35,873 nucleotides of DNA. Origin: Micractinium sp. NFX-FRZ (Eukaryota > Chlorophyta > Trebouxiophyceae > Chlorellales > Chlorellaceae). Positions within the stretch are counted from its first letter, which is position 1; each line of letters opens with the position of its first letter. The DNA lies in assembly GCA_029339195.1 (NCBI GenBank), contig JAPTJF010000564.1, forward strand, positions 1 to 35,873, written 5' to 3'. A program made the translations under genes and the position numbers. Below the pieces are notes generated by a model. It was not told where the DNA came from and did not search any database. It was given only the letters and a program-made list of their open reading frames with translations. Shown here piece after piece: positions 1 to 12,000 of this stretch.

Positions 1-510
1 TGGGCCTGACTGCAGCTGGGCTGGGGGCGATGGTGCAGCGAAATGGCCTGCAATGGGGTGCGAAAGAGATAGGGAAATGCAGCTGGAGATGAGGAGGCTT
101 TGGCTGGCGGCTCTGGCTGGGCTCTGGCGCCGCCCCTCCGCCTTGCTCCACACCGGTGGGGCTGCGGCAGGCAGGCGGCTTGCGTGGGCTCTCTGGGGCG
201 CTGGTGCGGCGAAACGCTCTTGATTCGGGTGCAAAAGCGATTAGGCAAAGGCAGACGGCAGGCGCAGCGGCAGCGCAGGCGGCCCCAGCTCCGCCCCGCC
301 GCCCTGCCCCACACCGGCAGGGTGAGCTGGGCGGGCACAGTGCGGGGGAGGGGCCGCTGCAGCAGCGCTCCTCCCTTGATTTGCATGCGAAATGGGATGG
401 GCCAATCAGGCAGGAGACGGATGGACTGGTGAGGTGGCGGTGGCGCCGCTCCTCCGCCTTGCTCCACACCGGTGGGGCTGCGGCAGGCAGGCGGCTTGCG
501 TGGGCTGCTG
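1..510. repeat. degenerate tandem/direct repeat array
   Basis: A 66-bp block at 125-190 recurs at 441-506 with a single mismatch (316 bp apart). A second, more diverged element at about 25-81 recurs at about 196-254 and again, partly, at 370-420. Together these make an irregular array with a period of roughly 160-170 bp. I see no convincing exon or protein domain on either strand. It lies downstream of the minus-strand FYR gene, and may be that gene's distal 3' region or part of a neighbour beyond the window. Confidence 0.7.
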
Positions 511-587
511 GCAGACATCCCTAATCTGACCTCCTTCGCACATTTCACAGTGACCTCCCTTCCTGCCTGCTGTCAAATGGTTTATTC

Positions 588-592
588 TTACA
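588..592 (-). terminator. UGUAA poly(A) signal of the FYR gene
   Basis: On the minus strand this reads TGTAA, the consensus polyadenylation signal of chlorophyte mRNAs. It lies about 140 bp after the stop codon at 733. The cleavage site would fall a little further left. Confidence 0.55.
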
Positions 593-732
593 TGTGCAAG
601 GCACGGGCACGCAGGCACTCAGGTGGTCTGACCAGCATGCAGCAGCAGGCATTCTCTGCATTGTCTGGTTCCCGCCGCCTGGCCCGCCTGCCCGCGCATG
701 TGCTGGCACAGCACTCGCCCTGCCGCTTGCGC

Positions 733-3700
733 TCAGTTTGCCTTGCCATTCACGATCTTGTCCCGGTGCAGGTGAATGTTTGTCTTTGTGAGCAGCTTGA
801 CCTGCTCAAACTGCAGCGGCTGGTTAGTGAAGGGGCACTGCTGCTTCTCAGCCAGCACCACCTGCGGGGGGAGGCGGGGAGACACAGGGGCGGTAGATGA
901 GGGGTGGTCAGGATGGGGCAAGGGGGCCTGGTGGGGTGTAGTGGGGAGGGCGGTGCAAGGAGGCCCCAAGGCGGCAGCTGGTGACCCAACCCCTGCAGCC
1001 AGCTAGCCCACGCTGGGAAGGAGTGCGGCAGCAGTGTGGCAGCCTCTCACCTCTGCCTGCGCCTCACCCGCCCGCAACCGCGCAGCCCCCGCACCGTCCC
1101 GTCCCCACGGCTCCCGTGCCCCCCCACCTTCCACGTGGCCAGCCCGGCGACGTATCCGTAGGGCGAGATGGCTGGGCGCACCACCGCCCCCATGGTGATG
1201 GGGTCAATGAAGTGGGGCAGCGGGTTGTCCTGGTCTGCAGGGGGCGAGGGAGCAGCGGCGGGGGGTGCGGGGGGCAGGGCGGGGGAGGGCAGGAAGGGCC
1301 GGTTAGCATGGGCGGCTGGCAGTGGGAGAGATGAATGGGCGGGGCAGCATGCAGGGCATGCAGGTAGCCGCAAGCCAGATGAGGCAGCAGCCCGGCAGCC
1401 CGGCCAGGCCAGCAGGCAGGCAGCAGGCAGATCAGCCTGGCAGGTCCAGGCAGCAAGCGCAGTGATACCAACAGCCCCCGCCCCCCGCTCACCCAGCGCT
1501 GACGTGTCATCCCCGTTCTCCTGCAGCCGCTTGCGGTACCGCTCATGGCGGCTCACAGCGCTCCACCTGCACACACGGGGTGCGGGGCGGGGCAGGGGGC
1601 GGGCGGGTGATGGCAGGGTGGGGGTGGGAGAGGGAAAAAGGGGGCGTGACACCGGGGGCACAGGCACAGCAGGCGGCGGCCTGCCTAGGAGCCTGCTGAC
1701 AGCCATCCTTCCCACCTTGCTCCCGCCAGTGGTTGCCTCGCACCCAGCCTGCCCACCCACCCCTTGGTCCTGGCCACACCAGGACGTGTTGCATGATCAC
1801 TCCACCATACACCCCCCCCAGCTCCACCACTTGCTGGGTCACGGCCCTCTGCATGGTGCCCTTGCCCACGATCCTGCCCCTCTTCACCCATCCTGTCCTG
1901 ACACTCCTGCCCCTCAACTCACTTGCTGGTCATCATCTGCGTCTCGTCCTCATCACCCTCAGCCTCCCCCTCGTCCTCGCTGTCGCTGTCGCCGCGCCGC
2001 CGCCGCCCCTTGCCGCCGCCGCCGGCCGCGCGCCGGCCCCCGCCGCCATTGCTGGGCGGCCTGCAGCAGACAAGAGATGCGCAGAGCAGCAAAGTGCAGC
2101 ACATCAGCACCTGTACTGTTATTGTAGTCAGATGATGAAGCCAGCATGGCAGGTACCCATCCCCGCCACCCATCATCGCCACCACCTGTGCCCTGCGGCC
2201 CCCCCACCTGGGTGCCCGCTGCGCGCGGGGCGCCGCCGGTGCCAGCGGCCTCCCCGCCGCCGCCGCCTGCCGCTCCCGCTTGCCCGCCCAGTACTCGGTG
2301 CACAGCTCCTGGGGGTCCAGGTCCTCCACCGCCTCCTGGATCTGCACACCGCATGCATGCGCGTGGGGGAGGGGACCGGGGATGTCAGGTGTGTGTTGTG
2401 TGGGCGGGAGGGCCGGCTCCCCAGGGTCCAGGCCTCCCACCGCCTCCTGGATCTGCAGGTGTGTTGGGGAGGGGAGCGGAGGGGGAGGAGGTGTCAGGTG
2501 CGCGTCGTCCGGGTGGGAGGGCCGGCACTGTAGGGGCCAGGGCGTCCACCGCCTATCGGATGAACCCAGCACATGCATGCGAGCTGGGGCATGTGATGCC
2601 ACGTGCATGTATGTAGGCGGGAGGAGCAGTAGGAGCCACACCCCCTGCAGGCAAACCCCTCCTCGCGCCAATCAACCCCCAGCGCAAGTTCCACCCCTGC
2701 CTCACGTTGGGCTGGTTGAGCCCAAAGTACTCGGGGCCTGCAATGGCGGTCTTGGGGGGCGGCGGCAGGTCCTCCCCCGCCCGCCGCCGCGCCTCGATCT
2801 CCGCGTTGATGCGCTTCAGGATCTGCGCAGCGGGGTGTGGGGGGTGGGGGGGCAGACAGGACGGGGTGGGCGGGAGAATAAGAAAGGGAGAAAGGGTGTC
2901 ATGCCTCAAAACTCTTCAACGAGGCGCTTCAAGATCGGCGGAAAGGGAGGGGAGAGGCGAGGTTGGGGAAGGCAGAAGGCACTGGGTAATGAGGCAGGGT
3001 GAGGTGGGTGTGGAGGTGACGCAGAAAGACGGGGTAAACCGTCAAAGCAGGCACGGACAAGCGCGGTGCCACGCAGGGCGCAGCGCGGCAGCAGAAGCGC
3101 GGAGCGGGGGCAGGTGCAAGCGGCATGCGCCCAGCAATGCGTGTGCTGCCATGCACCCTCACCCCGGTCCAGCAGCCGGTGCAGCTCTTAGCGATGAGCG
3201 GCTCGTCGGGGCGGTCCAGAGCCACCACCTACCCAGGGGGGCGAACAATCGTTGGGATGGCGTTTCGGTGGCTGGGCGGTGCACCAAGGGCTATCTGGGC
3301 GGCGGATGACAGGGAGGCAGGGGGTGCTTGCCCCACACAACCGGGGCTGCGATGCTATCACTCGAGGGTAAGCTGCGCCAGGCGCCAGCAAACCGGCGGC
3401 CCATGAGCCCTGCACCCGCGCACTCGCACGACCACATGCACACGCGTGCTGGCGCCCACCTTGAATGTGGGCTGCGGCCAGTACAGCCCGCCCTTGCCGA
3501 TGATGTGGCACTCGTGCACGCACAGCTGGTCGATGGCGACGCTGCAGGCAGGGGGTGGGCGGGTGAGGGCGTTCACAAAAAAGGGGAGGGCTGTGGCCGC
3601 TCGTACCGGTGGTGAGGTGCTGGGAGGCAGGGCAAGAGGCTGGGGGGCTAGGATCCGTCAGCCGCTGGCCCTCCACGCTGCCACGCACATTACCAACCCA

Positions 3701-6700
3701 CTATTTGGTGCACCCACACTGCGCTGCCCCAGCGCCCCGCCGGGAGCCGGCCGATGTCCCCACCTGGAGCGGAAGAGTGTGCGGGATTGGAAGCCCTCTG
3801 GGAAGATGTAGCCGGCGTTGTACCACCCCTTCTCGGCCCTGCAGGTCGGCATACGAGCAAGCAGATGTTGCGGGGGGGTGGGCAGGCAGGGCAGAGGGGT
3901 GAGCAAAGAGGCTGGGGGATGCAGCAAAGAAGCCGTCCACACCAGGCTCCTCCTCCCACTCACCAGAGTGCCCGACCTGCCCTCCAACACCAACCCTCCT
4001 CACCTCAAGCTCACCACTCCACCACACCCGCCCCCTCCTCTACTCAAGCCAGGAACCCTGCCTCTGCCTCTGCACCACCACCACACCCTCCCTGCAGCTT
4101 CACTTCACACTGTCTGCGCTTCCGAACTCCCATGTCAACCAGCCAGCCAACCCAGCCAGCCAACCTGAGGGCGCCCGCCTCCACCAGGTCTGCCGACTTG
4201 TGGCTCTTTTGCTTCACCCGCCCCCGGCAGGTGTGGCCCGTCGACGAAATGGCGCGCACGCGAGGCTGCTGCGGCGCGCGGCTGCTGGCGCCGGCACCGC
4301 CGCCGTTGCTGGCCTGCAGCGGGATGGGGGGCAGCGGAAGGCGCACAGAGGTGTGAGGAGGGCGCCAATGTCACAATGGTGCGAGGGGCTGGGCGGTTGC
4401 CTGGCGGTGAGGGTGCGAGGGAAGGCTGAACAAGTGCACCGTTGGCAGTGGGTTGGGGGCATTGCAGGCCAGGCAGGCAAGCGAGGAGGCAGGCAGGGAG
4501 CGTTGCTCACCTCTGCCGCGCCTGGCGAGCCTCGGCGCGAGGGCCGCCGCGGATGCTGCTGCTCGCTGCCGCTGGCCTGCCGCTGCTGCTGCTGGGAGGT
4601 GGCTGGCAGCGCTGTCGGGGCACCCGCTGCTGCTGCATCCACTTGCATCGCTTCTGCATGCGGCTCTGCCGGAGCTCCTGCTGCTGCTGCTGCTGCTGCC
4701 GCCGGTGCTCCCGCCCCGGCCTCCTCCTCCTCCTCCTCCTCCACCCTCTGCCTCTTCTTGGCAGGCGTTTTCCGCCCGGCGCCTGCGCCCGCGGCCTTGG
4801 CTGCACCGCGCCGCCGCGATTGCCGCTGCGCCTGCTGCCGCTGCTGCTCGTCATCGGAGGATGCTACGTCAGCGCTCGCCACGTCAGCACCCTCGCCCTC
4901 AGAGTCCACGGCATACCCGTAGGCTGCCATGGTGGCTGCGGCGGCACTCTTGGCAGCGCGGGTGGGGCGCGCCCGGCGGGCAGGCGCCTGCACGGCAGAA
5001 GGCATGGCCGAGGGACAGAGCTGCATTGATGGAATGCAGGGGCCTGCGAGAGGCAGGGCGCAGCGCAACCTCTCCAGTAACCCCTGCTGCTCCCGCGCAT
5101 CATCAGCCGCCCTGCCCCGCCCTCACCGTGCGTGCGCGGCGTGAGGGGGCCTCCTGGAAGTCGTCGTCGCTGCTCTCCTGCCCCGCCATCTCCTCATCAC
5201 TGCAGGCACAACAATGGACAGGCAGGCAGGCAGGGAGGCAAGCAGGCACAGGCGGGTGAGCAGGCACGAGTGCTGCTGCTGGGAACAAATTGCGCATGCC
5301 GGCAGAAGTAACGGAGTGACATGCGCTTCCACTGCCGCCACGTATGGCACGTGCATACGCTGCGTGCTACCAGCTGGCAGCCTGTATGCACCCCTGCACG
5401 ACAACCCCTGCTCAGACCTGCCTTCTACCCATCCAGCTTCCTCTAACCCCTCCTCACCTCGATGACGCCTGCTCCCCCTCCGTCTCAGTCGCCTCGCTGT
5501 CGGTGGAGGCAGCAGAGGCCGCCCGCTTGACAGCCTGCCGCGCCTGCACCGCCGCCTGCCGGCTCCGGCGGCCCCGCCCTGTTGTGGGCTGCTGCTGCTG
5601 CTGCTCTTCCTCCTCCTCCTCCTCTGCTGTTGCCTGCTCCGCAGTTGGTGGAGAGGTCTCGCCGCCAGCCTCGTGTGCTGCGTCCGTCTGCGCTGCAGCC
5701 CCAGCTCCTGCCTCCGCCTCTGCTTGCAGAGGCTGCCCCAGCAATGCACGGCAGGCCGCAGCGCGCGAGGCATCCTGTGCTTCGAGCTGCTCGAGCACGG
5801 CTGCCCGCACTGCATCGCTGGGCATGCGCTGCAACACTGCCAGGGCCTTGGCGTCGCCCTGTGGAGGGGAGGGGGAGGGAGGGAGGGAGAGGGGCTTGGA
5901 AGGGAGGTGAAGGCAGGGAATGAATGAGGGAAAAGTAAGGCGAGCACGCTGCGCAGCGGCATGAGAGGTCTGCAGCAGACGAGGCATGGGTGTGCATGCC
6001 CAGCAGCGCAGCCGTCTACGTTGCACAGCCGTCAAGCAGGCGGATGCTCCACATCTCAAGTCAGCCAACCAGCCAGCCCCAGCCAGGCCACCACCCTGCC
6101 GGCTACAGGCTCACCAGGCGGGCCAGCTGCTTGGACATGGCTGCCAGCATGGCGCTGCTGGGCATAGCAGGCACAGCAGCGGCTCCACCACCGCCTGCTG
6201 CCGCCGCTGCCGCCTCGCCCGCTGCCTCCTCCATCGGACGCGAGCGCGCCACCGAGGCGGGCGTGTGCTGCTCGCTGCCCATGGCCCGCGAGTCGGACGG
6301 CTCGCCCAGCTGGCGGCGTGCACTGCGCAGCTCAGAGTCGGTGGGTGCCTGCAGCGTGTCCGCCTGAACCAGCACGTACCTGCAGGCAGGCGGGCAGGCA
6401 CGCAGAAGGAGGCACCGGCGGCGATGAGGGAGGGGAGATGCTGCTGGGGATGAGGGCAGGCACGAGTAGGAGGAAGCGCCAGGGCGCAGCAAGGCTGACC
6501 ACAGCAGCAGCTCAGCACATGCCACCAGCACGCACGAGGCGCAAGGGCAGGCTGACGAGAGCGCCAGCAATCAACACCCGTGCAACGCACCTCTGCGGCT
6601 GCGCCGGCGCAGCTGAGCGCTGCTGCGCCCCGGGCCACAGCAGCACGCCGCCGCTGGGCCCAGCTGCTGCTGCCTGCTCTGCAGGCGGCGTTGGCTGCTC

Positions 6701-8693
6701 CTGCTGCGCCTCCTGCTGCACCACTTGCTCCGCCTCCTCTGCCTGCTGCTCCTCCTCAGCAGCCGGCGTCTCTGTCAGCTGCTCGCTCTGCTCAGCAACT
6801 TCATCCTCATCCTCTTCCTGCTCACTCTCCTGCTGCTGCGCCTCCTCCTCCTCCTCCTCCTGCTCGGCCTGCTGTGCTGCAGCAGCGGCCTTGCGTGCTG
6901 CCTGGCGCCCCTTGGGGGGCGGCTTGAACCCCTTGCCTCGGAAGGCACCCACAAACACCTGCGCACAAGGCAGGGCACAGGAATGGGCAGGGCAGAGCAT
7001 GGACAACAGGGCGCAGCAGGGGGGAGGCAGAGTCAGCAGTACAGACCTGGGGTGGACTGAGTTAGTGCTGCACCCAAGGTCTTGGGCAGGCAGGCGGGCA
7101 GGCAAAGGTGCCAGGCCGCCTGGGGGCCCAGCAGGTCAGGACAGGCGGCTACGGTGCAAGGACTGCAGGCAGCCAGCGGCTCACGTTGCCGTTGAGGGAG
7201 GCGGGGTCGATGAGCTTGGGGCGGGGGCCTGGCTTGGCCTGCCAGTTGGGCTGGTGCCGGCCTGCAGTGTACACAACAGCATGGCAGCATCGGTTGGCCT
7301 GCCAGTGTTTGCCTCGTATGGCCACGGAGCTGTCCCAAAACCGGTCCTCAGTGCATTCCTGCACACCAACTGCTCCAACCAGGTGTCCCACATGTCCGTC
7401 CCTCATCACATCCCTGCACACAAAGCAGACTGCCCCGTACAGCAGCAGCAGCACGGACAGCAAAGCGAAAGCAGCACAGCGGCTGCGCACTAGAGCTGGC
7501 CTCGCGGCGCGGCCGCTCCGGGGCAGCTTGGGCAACTGCAGGCGCCTCTTCTACGCTGAGGCCGCACGTCGCCTTGACGCGGCGCCGGAACGCCGGGTCG
7601 GACACCAGCGCTGAGGCGGCGTCATCCTCCCTGTAGGCAGTGCGGGCCAGGGAAGGGTCAGGCAGCAGTACGTTGCGGCTGCAATGCTGCAGGCTGCTCC
7701 TCTCCTGCAGGCCGCCGTCAGCCGGGTGAGCCTCTGCGCATACACAAACTGGGGCCGGCCCACCACGCCGCTCGCACCACCTGCCACCTTGCAAAATGCT
7801 TCATGTGTCTCCTGCCATGCCACCCAGGCCGTCCACAACTCAACAGCGCCCCCCGCGCCAAAGACACACACTCCGCCTCCCCTCCCCGCCCGCCCACCTG
7901 CCGTCGCACAGCTCCAGCGCCCGCTCCGCCTCCTCCTGGCTGATGTCTGGGCACACCTCCAGCAGCTCCCCCACCTTGCGCCTCTTCTCACGCCGCTCGT
8001 ACTCCTCAAACATGCGCCGCTGCATGGCCACCTGCACAGGGTGCAGAGGAGGAAGGGGGGAGAGGGGAGAGTCGGCTGGTGCCGCCGCCTTCAAGAGAGC
8101 GTGGGTCTAAAGCACGCCCCTGCTCCAGGGCGTCCTGCATACAAGTGGACTCAGGAGCGGCACATATCCAGGTCCCTGTCACAATTGCACGCACGACGTC
8201 GGGGCGCAGGCAGCCACCTGATTGTGTTTGCAAGCCACGCCCTGGCAGCGGCACCTGGAGCAGGCAAGCGGCACCCCGCCTCCGGCCGCCCACCTACCCG
8301 CTGATCAATGATCTTCTGCTCCTCCTCTGTGAGAGTGCGCTCCTCCAGGCTCTGGAACAGGTTGTCCGTCCTGCACCGGCTGGCACAGCACGACACCGCA
8401 GAGGCGCGCAATGGCGGGTGGGCAGGCAGTTGTCGGCGGTGCCACACCATGCTGCCGCCGCTGGCGCCGCTGCCGCCGCCATTTAAAACCCTGGCTGCTC
8501 CCCGCGGCCGTCTCACACCACACAGTCCGCTGCACGCGTCCCACCTGTGCTTGGCGATGCCCTCTGTAGCAGTCTGAAACATTTTGCGCAGGCTCGGCTC
8601 CTGCTCCGCCGGGTCGGCGTTCTCTGCGTCCGACGCATTGGCGTTGGGTGGTGCTTCGGCCACCATATCTCCAGGGACCTCCAGCGCCGCCAT
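733..8693 (-). CDS. FYRN/FYRC-domain nuclear protein with C-terminal U-box-like domain
   Basis: Twenty exons, all in phase, give 1075 aa: 8545-8693, 8298-8370, 7898-8031, 7491-7630, 7185-7261, 6591-6958, 6115-6379, 5458-5858, 5127-5199, 4511-4987, 4165-4313, 3764-3838, 3460-3541, 3163-3228, 2706-2822, 2208-2341, 1923-2060, 1493-1566, 1128-1234, 733-861. FYRN lies at about 770-822 (GWYNAGYIFPEGFQSR, then LYWPQPTFKV). FYRC follows at about 822-900 (SCTGCWTG, ILKRINAEIE, GPEYFGLNQPN). The C-terminus (about 998-1065) resembles a U-box: FIDPITMGAVVRPAISPYG, then CPFTNQPL. A short CUE/UBA-like helix pair sits near 98-140. Between them are long acidic, Gln- and Ala-rich, disordered-looking stretches. 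FYR domains occur in TBRG1-like, MLL-type and plant JmjC chromatin proteins, so a nuclear role is inferred. Ubiquitin ligase activity is only a guess. The start ATG has context GTCATGGCG. Exons 1-8 could be a separate gene, but the phases argue for one. Confidence 0.8.
2313..2560 (-). repeat. three-copy ~111-bp tandem repeat spanning an exon start
   Basis: The start of exon 16 of the FYR gene (acceptor plus about 30 coding bp, near 2313-2345) is repeated inside the upstream intron at about 2424-2458 and more weakly at 2533-2560. The interval is about 110-111 bp. The sequence between copies is also shared: GGGAGGGCCGGC occurs near 2406 and again near 2515. The middle copy keeps a CAG acceptor in front of IQEAVGGLDPGE, which mimics the real exon start IQEAVEDLDPQE. 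Confidence 0.8.
2791..2941 (-). repeat. duplicated edge of FYR exon 15 inside the adjoining intron
   Basis: The first coding bases of exon 15 (2791-2822, minus strand) reappear in diverged form at about 2903-2941 within the upstream intron. The shift is 112-113 bp and the orientation is the same. The shared core on the plus strand is GCGCTTCAGGATC versus GCGCTTCAAGATC. Confidence 0.65.
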
Positions 8694-9032
8694 GACGCCT
8701 GCAGCACGCTGCTCGCCCCCGCTGCCGCCTGGCTGCTCCTGCCTGTCGAGGAGGGTGCACTAAGCAACCCGCACCAGCTATCGATCACTGCTTTGACTGA
8801 GTCCGATGCCACAGAGGCGGGAATGGAGGAGCGGAAGAGGGAGTTCAAAGAGGCTGAGCTGGACGCCTTCTTCCGCTGAAAATTGCTGCCCGATGGCAAA
8901 TCGGGGCTTGCAGGCGGGTTGGCAGTGTCGATCGCGGGGGACTGGCGTCAGGGGAGGCAGCATGGCTCGGTAGCACCTCCCGCCAGTGGGCGCATTCGCC
9001 TGCACCCTCGCCAACCCCCTCTGCTGCTCCAG
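8694..9032. promoter_or_regulatory. divergent spacer between FYR gene and apyrase
   Basis: 339 bp separate two start codons that face away from each other, so the space must hold both 5' UTRs and both promoters. I see no TATA box. There is no in-phase coding sequence that fits either gene convincingly. Confidence 0.6.
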
Positions 9033-12000
9033 ATGGCATCCCGAATCCCCAGGCTGCAGCTGTCCCGGCTGCCGCGCATCCCCTCGCAGGTGGGCTGAGT
9101 TCACCACAGCCGAACGCAGTCGGCTGTGCGGCGGGTGGCGGTGGGGGTGCTTGGGCGGCACTTGCGGCCAGCCACAGACATGCAACAGGCTTGCATCACA
9201 TTTGCTGAGGCACCGCATATCTCACCCTCACAAATGTTGCTTCCCTGCCTGCCTGTGCCTGCAGCAAGTTTTGCTGCTGAGTTCGGGGCGCGGGGCGCGG
9301 CGGCGGCTGGGCGCTGCGCTGCTTGCAGCCCTCGCCGCGCTTGCCCTCTGCGCCCTTGCTCTGGCTCTACGTCCGGGGCCACACTACGTTCTGGTCATCG
9401 ATGCCGGCAGCAGTGGCACCCGCATGTACGCCTACACCTGGCGTGACGGCGCAGGCGCCGGCGGCGCGCCCGCCCTGGCGGTTGTCCCCGCCACGGCAGC
9501 ACCCAGCAAGGTGCCGCGCCGGGCGCTCCCCGGCAAGCGAGCCTACCAGCGGGTGGAGACAGAGCCAGGGTTGGATCAGTTCGTGGGAGACACTGACGGG
9601 CTGCGGGAGCGGGCGCTGGGTGAGCTTGGGGGCGGCGTGGTGGTGGGTGGGTGGGTGGGTGGCCCATGTGGGTGCTGCTGCCTCGTGCTGGGCGGCAGAT
9701 GGTGCAGCAGGCGGGCACGGTGAGCCAGACTGAGCATGTCGTGATGCAGCCGAAAGCACAGTCGTTGCATGTTTGGACCTTTCCGTGCCTGGAAAAGTTG
9801 CGCGGGCAGCGCCTGCCTGCCTGCCTGCCTGCCATCCTGCCTGCTTGCCTGCAGCGCCACCTACTGCCCCTGCCACACCCTCTGCTCGCCTGTCCCCCCG
9901 CCGCAGGCCCGCTGCTGGAGTGGGCCGAGGCGGTGGTGCCGCAGCGCCAGTGGTCCCGCACCCCCGTCTTCCTGTGTGGCACCGCAGGCCTGCGCAAGCT
10001 CAGGTGTGAGGGGTGGGTGGGGTGGTGGATTGGGTGTGTTGTGGTGGGGGGTGGAGAGGGGGCACAGCGCGTGTGCAGCCAGGCCCTGCAGGGTGCATGT
10101 GCGTGCAGGTACTGCTGCCACGCAGGCTGCAGGAGTGAGCTGTCTTCGACATCTGCAGGGTCACCGCCCTCACCTCGCCCGCCTCCTCCCCCACCTGCTC
10201 ACCCGCCCCACCCTCACCTGTGCCTACTGCCACAGCGAGCAGCAGCAGGGGCAGCTTCTGGAGGAGGTGCGGGGCGTGCTGGGCGGCGCCACCTTCCGCT
10301 TCCACCCTCCGTGGGCGCGCATCATCAGCGGGACGGACGAGGGGGTGTACGGCTGGATTGCGCTCAACTACTTGGAGGGTGAGGGCGGGAGGGCGGGCTG
10401 CAGACAACCGTGTTCATATGTGCATGTGCACCACTGATGGTGGGGGCAGGGTGGGGCTTGGTTGGATGCAACGTGGCGGGGCGGGCCTGGAGTGCGCTCC
10501 AAGGCTGGGTTGTGTGCCGAATGGGGCTGGAGAGCTAAATGGCGTGGAGGCAGGCATGCATTGTACTGCCACGCTACACGCGTAAACGCCCGCCTTCCCC
10601 GGTGCGGCTCCATCTGCAGGCCGTCTGCAAGCTGCTGCTGCTGACGCCAACGGCGCCGGCGCTGGCGGCACCCTGGGGGCGCTGGACTTGGGGGGCTCCA
10701 GCCTGGAAGTGACGTTTGCGGCTGGCAGCGTGCCCTGGGAGGAGGACGCGGGTGCGCACTGCACTCACCTCCTTCCGCATAATGCATTGGATTGCACTGG
10801 GCGGCCCGCCCACGTGTTCTGCCCTGCCTGCCTGGGTGTCTGGCGTGGCCTGCCTGCCTGCCTGCATGACGCATGCTGCACGGCAGTGTGATGAACGAGC
10901 GCCGGCAGCTCGTCACCCTGACCTTTGGTGCCTTGCCCCGCGCTCCCCTCCCCGCGCAGTGAACGCCACGCTTCTGGGCGCCTCCCACCGGCTCTACTCC
11001 CACGTGCACCACCACTACGGGCTGAACGACGCCTTTGACCGCTCCGTCAGCATCCTGCTGTCCCGCCTGGCGCCACCTGTCACCACCGGTGGCAGCAGCG
11101 GTGGCAGCGCAAGCCCAGATGAGATCCGGCAGCAGCAGCAGCAGCAGCAGGGCGTTGGGAGCAGGCCCTCGGCTGAGGGCGGGGGCGGCAGCGAGGGCGC
11201 GGCGGATTCTGCCGCTTTGAGTGCAGACGCTGCCAGCGGCAGCAGCGGCGCGCACAGCGCTGCTGAGCAGGCGGGCGTGGTGGCGCCTGGCAAGATCGTG
11301 GCAGCGGCGGCAGAGGGTGGCAGTGGGGCGCAGGATGCCCAGGAGGAGGCGGCATCTGGCGCTGGTGATGGCGCCGCTGGTCGGCGGCTGCAGGCCCCGG
11401 CTGTGCTGCTCCGCAGGCTGCGGCTGGCTGCCGATGCCCCGGGCGGCGGCGGCAGCGACAGGCAGCAGCAAGGGCAGCAGCAGCAGCTGCTGCAGCAGGA
11501 GGGCCAGCAATTGTTCAGCCAGCAGACATCAAGCCAGCAGCAGCAGGGGCAACGCGGTCGCCAGCTGGACGAGGTGCAGGAGGTGGGGCACCCCTGCCTG
11601 CACGAGGGGTACCGCCAGCCGTACCGCCGCCTCAGGGGGGACGGCGCCGACGTGCCAGACCCCGCAGAGGTCTTGCTGCTGGGCAGGTGAGCGCCACTCC
11701 TGATGCTGGCTACAATGCTGCCAGCTACAGTGCTGTAGTGCTGCTGCTGGTGTTGGGCCAGCAGAAGAGGCGAGTAGTTGTGGACTTCGCCGCTGAATGC
11801 CAGGGCTGCTGCCTGGTTGCCTGCCCAAGCAGTGACTTCAGCAGTGTTCTGAAGGTGCAACCTGTGCAAGCAAGCAAGGCGGGATCAACCCACCTGCACC
11901 GCTCAGCTGCTGAGCGTAATGACCGCTCTTTCCCCGTACAATCCCCTTGTATAATATGTCCTGCAGGCCCGACTACGCCGCCTGCCAGGAGCTGGCGCAC

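Noticed and set aside
1168..2127. Long plus-strand open frames opposite the FYR gene
   Set aside because: They run antisense to phase-consistent exons with recognisable domains. Long open frames are expected by chance in such GC-rich sequence.
8797..8899. Possible upstream start of the FYR gene at ATG 8899
   Set aside because: It would need an extra intron with a weak donor. The ATG at 8693 needs none and has good context.
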